Shown piece by piece: positions 60,682-64,000 of a stretch of 64,000 nt of DNA. The notes under the pieces are model-generated. The model saw only the letters and a program-made list of their open reading frames with translations. It searched no databases and had not been told where the DNA came from. Where the stretch lies: NCBI GenBank assembly GCA_965216225.1, contig CBDCFF010000024.1:1-64000 (forward strand), in the 5' to 3' direction. Each line of letters starts with the position of its first letter. The stretch's first letter is position 1. Made by a program: the position numbers and the translations under genes. Source of the DNA: 3107 sp965216225. Lineage in GTDB: Bacteria; Pseudomonadota; Alphaproteobacteria; Rhodobacterales; Rhodobacteraceae.

Positions 60682-62198
60682 GCTGTCACCTCCTGAGCGG
60701 ATGGCGTACCGCCGACCAACTGGTCGTAAGATGACAGGTCGGCCAGTTGCACCGCGACTTGGGGGAGTGCGTCTTGTGATGGGCTAAACACTGCGCGTAG
60801 GGCCGCCATGTCAGGCGGGCGCTTCTGGCGAAGGTCCTCCTCAAGCTGCGCTGCCAATTCAGCCTCGCAGCCCCGCTCGTGTGCCAGCGCCAGAAGATCG
60901 ACAACCATGCGACACGCCGCCTTCTCACTGGTCTGCTCCAGCAGGAATGCGAACATGTTACGGAACGCCCGGCGCGGGAATAGCTGATCCCGATAGACCA
61001 GCCCCATCAGCGCCATGGGCTTTTTGCGCAAGGAGTGGATGACGTGGTGGTAATTGACCACGTGCCCATGGCTCCCGGTGCTCGAGGCTCGTCCGCGTGT
61101 CAGCGTTAGCAGGGCAGAGCTTCCCAGGAACAGCTCCAACCGATCATCGTAGAGCCGAACCCGCAGCTGATGCCCGATCAACCGGGATGGCACGGTGTAG
61201 AACACCTTGCGCAAGGTGAAGCCCCCGGAGGAAGTGACGCGCAACGTGATCTCCTCGTAATCCGTGGTCCGCCGCGTCGGCAAAGGTCTGAGGCTCGCAC
61301 GTTCCGCATCGATACGCTTGGCATTGCGGGCGTTGATCCGGCCCACGATCTCGTCGATGAAGCGACGATAATCTTGCAAGCTTTCGAAGTCGCGCGACCC
61401 ACGCATGACCAGCGCGTCCTCAATGGTGCGCTTCAGATGCCCATTGGGGCTCTCGATGGAACCGTTCTCGTGTGCGACGCCCTTGTTGTTGCGCGTCGGC
61501 GTCATTCCATAATGGTTGCACAGGGCGTCGAAGCGGTCGGTTAGATCGGCCCGGGATGACTTATCCAGGTTCTTGAAGGCCGCCGACAGGCTGTCAGTTC
61601 CATGATTGTGTGGCACGCCGCCGAGCGTCCAGAGGGCGTTCTGCAATCCCTCAGCCAGCGCCACATAGCTTTCGCCGCCCAGCACGACGTGGGCGTGCTG
61701 AAACCCGCTATAGGCAAGCCGGAAGTGATACAGTCGATGGCCCAGTGCCTCACCGGCAATGGTCACACCCAACTTGCCCATGGCGGTGAAATCCGACAGG
61801 CCCATTTTGCCCGGTGTGTGGGTCTGCCGGAAAATGACGTCCTGTTCAGGGCCGTGTTCCGCATTCCAGGCGCGTATCCGTCGCTCCAGAGTCCGTCGGA
61901 TGCCCGTACCCAGATCAGAATGCCGACGCAGAAGCTCCTCGTAAACCGCCACAGGTCGGATCCCCGGTGAGGACCGCAGAAGCGGCACGACCTCCGCATC
62001 AAAAATGTCCGCCAGCGGGTCCGGACGCCGCCGGCCGCGAGGGGCCTTCTTCTGTGATGGTAAAATTGGGTCAGCTTGCAGCCGATAGCCCGTTGCCTGG
62101 CTGATCCCCGCCTTGGCAGCGGCAACGGCAACGGAATGGGTCGATCTGAGCGTCATGAAGAGCCTCATTTGTTGGTCAGTGACATGACAGCCCGGCAT
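60678..62198 (-). CDS. istA: IS21 transposase IstA (copy 3)
   Basis: This 506-aa protein from ATG 62198 is the same as the 41 kb copy (RRTLERR). The DDE core is intact. It is a candidate active copy because the element also has a clean target duplication. Confidence 0.93.
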   Translation of the reverse strand: MPGCHVTDQQMRLFMTLRSTHSVAVAAAKAGISQATGYRLQADPILPSQKKAPRGRRRPDPLADIFDAEVVPLLRSSPGIRPVAVYEELLRRHSDLGTGIRRTLERRIRAWNAEHGPEQDVIFRQTHTPGKMGLSDFTAMGKLGVTIAGEALGHRLYHFRLAYSGFQHAHVVLGGESYVALAEGLQNALWTLGGVPHNHGTDSLSAAFKNLDKSSRADLTDRFDALCNHYGMTPTRNNKGVAHENGSIESPNGHLKRTIEDALVMRGSRDFESLQDYRRFIDEIVGRINARNAKRIDAERASLRPLPTRRTTDYEEITLRVTSSGGFTLRKVFYTVPSRLIGHQLRVRLYDDRLELFLGSSALLTLTRGRASSTGSHGHVVNYHHVIHSLRKKPMALMGLVYRDQLFPRRAFRNMFAFLLEQTSEKAACRMVVDLLALAHERGCEAELAAQLEEDLRQKRPPDMAALRAVFSPSQDALPQVAVQLADLSSYDQLVGGTPSAQEVTA

Positions 62199-62388
62199 GA
62201 ACGATCCCCTTGCACAGAAAATCATTCCTTATCCGAGCCGGCCACAACCGTCAGGCCCGCCCCAAAAGGGCAAAACGCGTGTGCGGGGCCTCCCCAGTCG
62301 GGCTACGCCCTCCCTGCGAGCCCCCGCACACGCGTTCTCATCCTGATTGACGCTGGATTCTCACCTTGTTTGTCGCGCAGCAGTGAAC

Positions 62389-62769
62389 CCCGAAAGCGCG
62401 CAAAGCCTCGTATTTATTGACCTGTCCTACGCTCAACGGTCTCCAGGTTTTACGGGGCATCCGCCAGTCAATCCCCTCCAACAGCATTGAGAGCTGCGCG
62501 GGTGTGACGCTGATCTTGCCGTCCTTTGCAGCGGGCCAGACAAACCGCCCTTTCTCCAACCGCTTCGAAAACAGGCACGCGCCCTGGCAATCCCACCAGA
62601 TGATCTTCAACAGATCGCCGCGCCGACCCCGGAACACGAACAGGTGGCCGGAATACGGGTCTTCGGCCAAAACCTTCTCGGCCTGGGCCGCCAGCGTAGT
62701 GAACCCTCGCCGCATGTCCGTGACACCCGCCGACAGCCACACCCGCGTGTTGCCCGGCGCCGGGATCAA
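62389..62769 (-). pseudogene. IS66 accessory protein TnpB (copy 3), tail altered by IS21
   Basis: The core (MIPAPGNTRVWLSAGVTDMR to RPLSVG) is intact. As in copy 2 the stop is CAG, and the frame runs on into IS21 (stop near 62338), giving a changed tail. The protein may still fold, but its link to tnpC is broken. Confidence 0.75.
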
Positions 62770-63146
62770 GACATCAGCCCCTTCAGCAGCCGCGCCGGCA
62801 CATCAGGATCGAACCCACCCTCGGCGCTGATCCGGTGACCGCCAGCCAACTCAATCTCGATACGGCCACCGAAGGCGACGGGACCGGATGGCTGCGCCGG
62901 GACCGGATGTGAAGCAGCCGGAGAAATCTCAACCGGCAGAAACACAGATCCAGCTACGACCTCGGTGAAATCCGGCGCAAAACGCGGGTCCTTCAGCCAT
63001 TTGAAGATCAGATTGGCGTTCATCGCGTAGCGCCGCGCAACCTGAGCCACAGAAACACCCGGCGCGGCAGTCTGCAGGCAGATCGAACGCTTCTCGTCGT
63101 CCCACCAAATTCGCTTCTTGCGCCTGCCAGCCATAGAGTGCCTCAT
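62766..63146 (-). CDS. tnpA: IS66 accessory protein TnpA (copy 3)
   Basis: This 126-aa protein has the HTH as in copies 1 and 2, with small changes (GGFDPDVPARLLKG). The upstream inverted repeat GTGTCCAC/GTGGACAC is conserved. Confidence 0.9.
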   Translation of the reverse strand: MRHSMAGRRKKRIWWDDEKRSICLQTAAPGVSVAQVARRYAMNANLIFKWLKDPRFAPDFTEVVAGSVFLPVEISPAASHPVPAQPSGPVAFGGRIEIELAGGHRISAEGGFDPDVPARLLKGLMS

Positions 63147-63227
63147 GGTGTCCACTATCGATGGTGGACACTATCGGCTCCTCCGCCCCCGCGTTAGGTC
63201 GGCTTCAACGGACGCTCACGAAACAGA

Positions 63228-63674
63228 TCAGGGATACACAGATGATCGGACACTCTCCGACCGCCGACTCGACCGCCGACTTGGCCGCCGATGAACTGGA
63301 CGCATTCGAGGAAAAACGGGCCGGAAAACATGCCTCCATCGCCCCGGCCTGGTGCCGGGCGTGGCAAGAGGTGATACCGTTCCTTGCCTTCGACCCGGCG
63401 ATCCGCAGGATCATCTGCACAACGAATGCCATGGAAAGCCTGAACCGTGTGATCCGCAAATCCATCAAGACGCGCGGCTCGTTCCCAACCGGGGAGGCGG
63501 CGACCAAGCTGATCTGTCTGGCAATTCGAAACTTCGAAAAAGGAGACAGAAACGTCCGCGAATGGTTTGCCGCCCGCAACCAGTTCGCTATTATGTTCGA
63601 CGAGCGCTTCAATGCGTGACTGTATTTGAAACCCCCATGGACCGGGACAGATACACAGAATTCATGACACTCCC
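63228..63674 (+). pseudogene. IS256 lineage B fragments: left end joined to a C-terminal transposase piece
   Basis: 63228-63258 is the left end of the IS256 B copy whose N-terminus is at 57975-58143. Directly after it, in the opposite sense, comes a C-terminal transposase piece: AADELDAFEEKRAGKHASIA, CTTNAMESLNRVIRKSIKTR, FAARNQFAIMFDERFNA (stop at 63619), then the right end at 63674. So two IS256 B copies meet tail to head. Neither is complete. Confidence 0.82.
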
Positions 63675-64000
63675 GATCATCGGGCCAGATCTCGTCGCCG
63701 GGCTTGCCCATCCTGACAGCCGTCTTCCCGTCAACCGTGTTGCGTACCCTGGCGCGGCGACCAGCGGGCTGGCGACGATCCGACCGGACATCGCGATGTA
63801 ACCGGCCTCGCGCAGCGCGGCGTCGAACCGGCTGAAAAGCCCCTCGATCACGCCTGCCCTGGTCAGACGCTCGCGGAACACCCGAATGGTCTTCGCGTCC
63901 GGAACCCGGTCATGCAGCCCGAGCCCGAGGAAACGCATGAACGACAGCCGGTCCGGGATCAGGAACCCTGCGCGGTCATCACCGGGATTGTCTTGCGCCT
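63675..64000 (-). pseudogene. IS5-family (IS5-group) transposase fragment, cut by window end
   Basis: The minus frame reads FMRFLGLGLHDRVPDAKTIR, VFRERLTRAGVIEGLFSRFD, ALREAGYIAMSGRIVASPLV, typical of the IS5-group N-terminal DUF772 domain. A frame change follows after AAPG, and RVRNTVDGKTAVRMGKPGDE is in the next frame until IS256 B cuts it at 63674. The start lies beyond the window. Confidence 0.82.

Larger units (their letters stand above)
59745..62382 (-). mobile_element. IS21-family element, copy 3, with 6-bp target duplication
   Basis: This 2638-bp element is inserted in IS66 between tnpB and tnpC. GTGAAC is repeated at 59739-59744 and 62383-62388. This is the only IS21 copy in the window with a duplication, so it defines the exact ends of the element. 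Confidence 0.95.
58144..63219 (-). mobile_element. IS66 lineage A, copy 3, split by IS21
   Basis: It has the same ends as copy 1 in reverse. GAAACAGA is duplicated at 58136-58143 and 63220-63227. Removing IS21 (59745-62382) and one GTGAAC leaves 2432 bp, the standard length. Confidence 0.95.

Overview
The window looks like the chromosome of an alphaproteobacterium, most likely Rhodobacteraceae. Supporting signs are high GC outside a few islets, the suc/odh gene order, a 2-oxoglutarate dehydrogenase E2 with two lipoyl domains, the FYDLN-acid (TIGR02300) protein, DUF6280, a PopZ/DUF2497-like protein beside tolC, and system I cytochrome c maturation genes. No rRNA, CRISPR array, phage or plasmid gene was seen. 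Roughly 40 of the 64 kb is insertion sequence DNA, much of it nested.

Layout. 1-1225: two IS5-family elements in tandem. 1725-11426: TCA-cycle cluster sucC, sucD, sucA, sucB, lpd. A DNA methyltransferase fused to an HNH nuclease sits between sucC and sucD, with only 4 bases between its stop and the sucD start. A GntR/FCD regulator lies convergently behind lpd. The 11-base half-site TTTGTGATCAC occurs just before that regulator and twice, as an inverted repeat, upstream of sucC, which suggests one regulon. 12177-21348: ordinary housekeeping genes (YgjP-type peptidase, TIGR02300, tRNA-Ala, 2-hydroxyacid dehydrogenase, SH3 protein, efp, DUF6280, a membrane protein, cobQ, PopZ-like, tolC, pcm-like, tRNA-Cys).

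21393-51091: the first IS nest, starting 45 bases after tRNA-Cys and ending 46 bases before ccmF. It holds IS66 (two lineages), IS21, IS256 (two lineages), IS481 (two lineages), IS630 (two lineages), IS110 and IS5/IS427-type elements. Several insertions can be ordered in time from exact target duplications. Islets of non-IS DNA remain between them: a broken HNH gene, an intact HTH plus 176-aa operon, a frameshifted zinc-ribbon gene, and the 3' two thirds of a subtilase of the kind usually paired with an AAA ATPase. These read as the ruins of an accessory, possibly defence, island.

51138-54546: ccmF, ccmH and an enoyl-CoA hydratase. 54907-64000: the second IS nest, with an intact IS630, an IS5-type element, an intact IS481, an IS66 carrying an IS21 inside it, and IS256/IS5 remnants up to the window edge. 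IS copies are near identical across distant positions, so expansion looks recent. Several insertions have lost one target duplication, which points to later recombination between copies.
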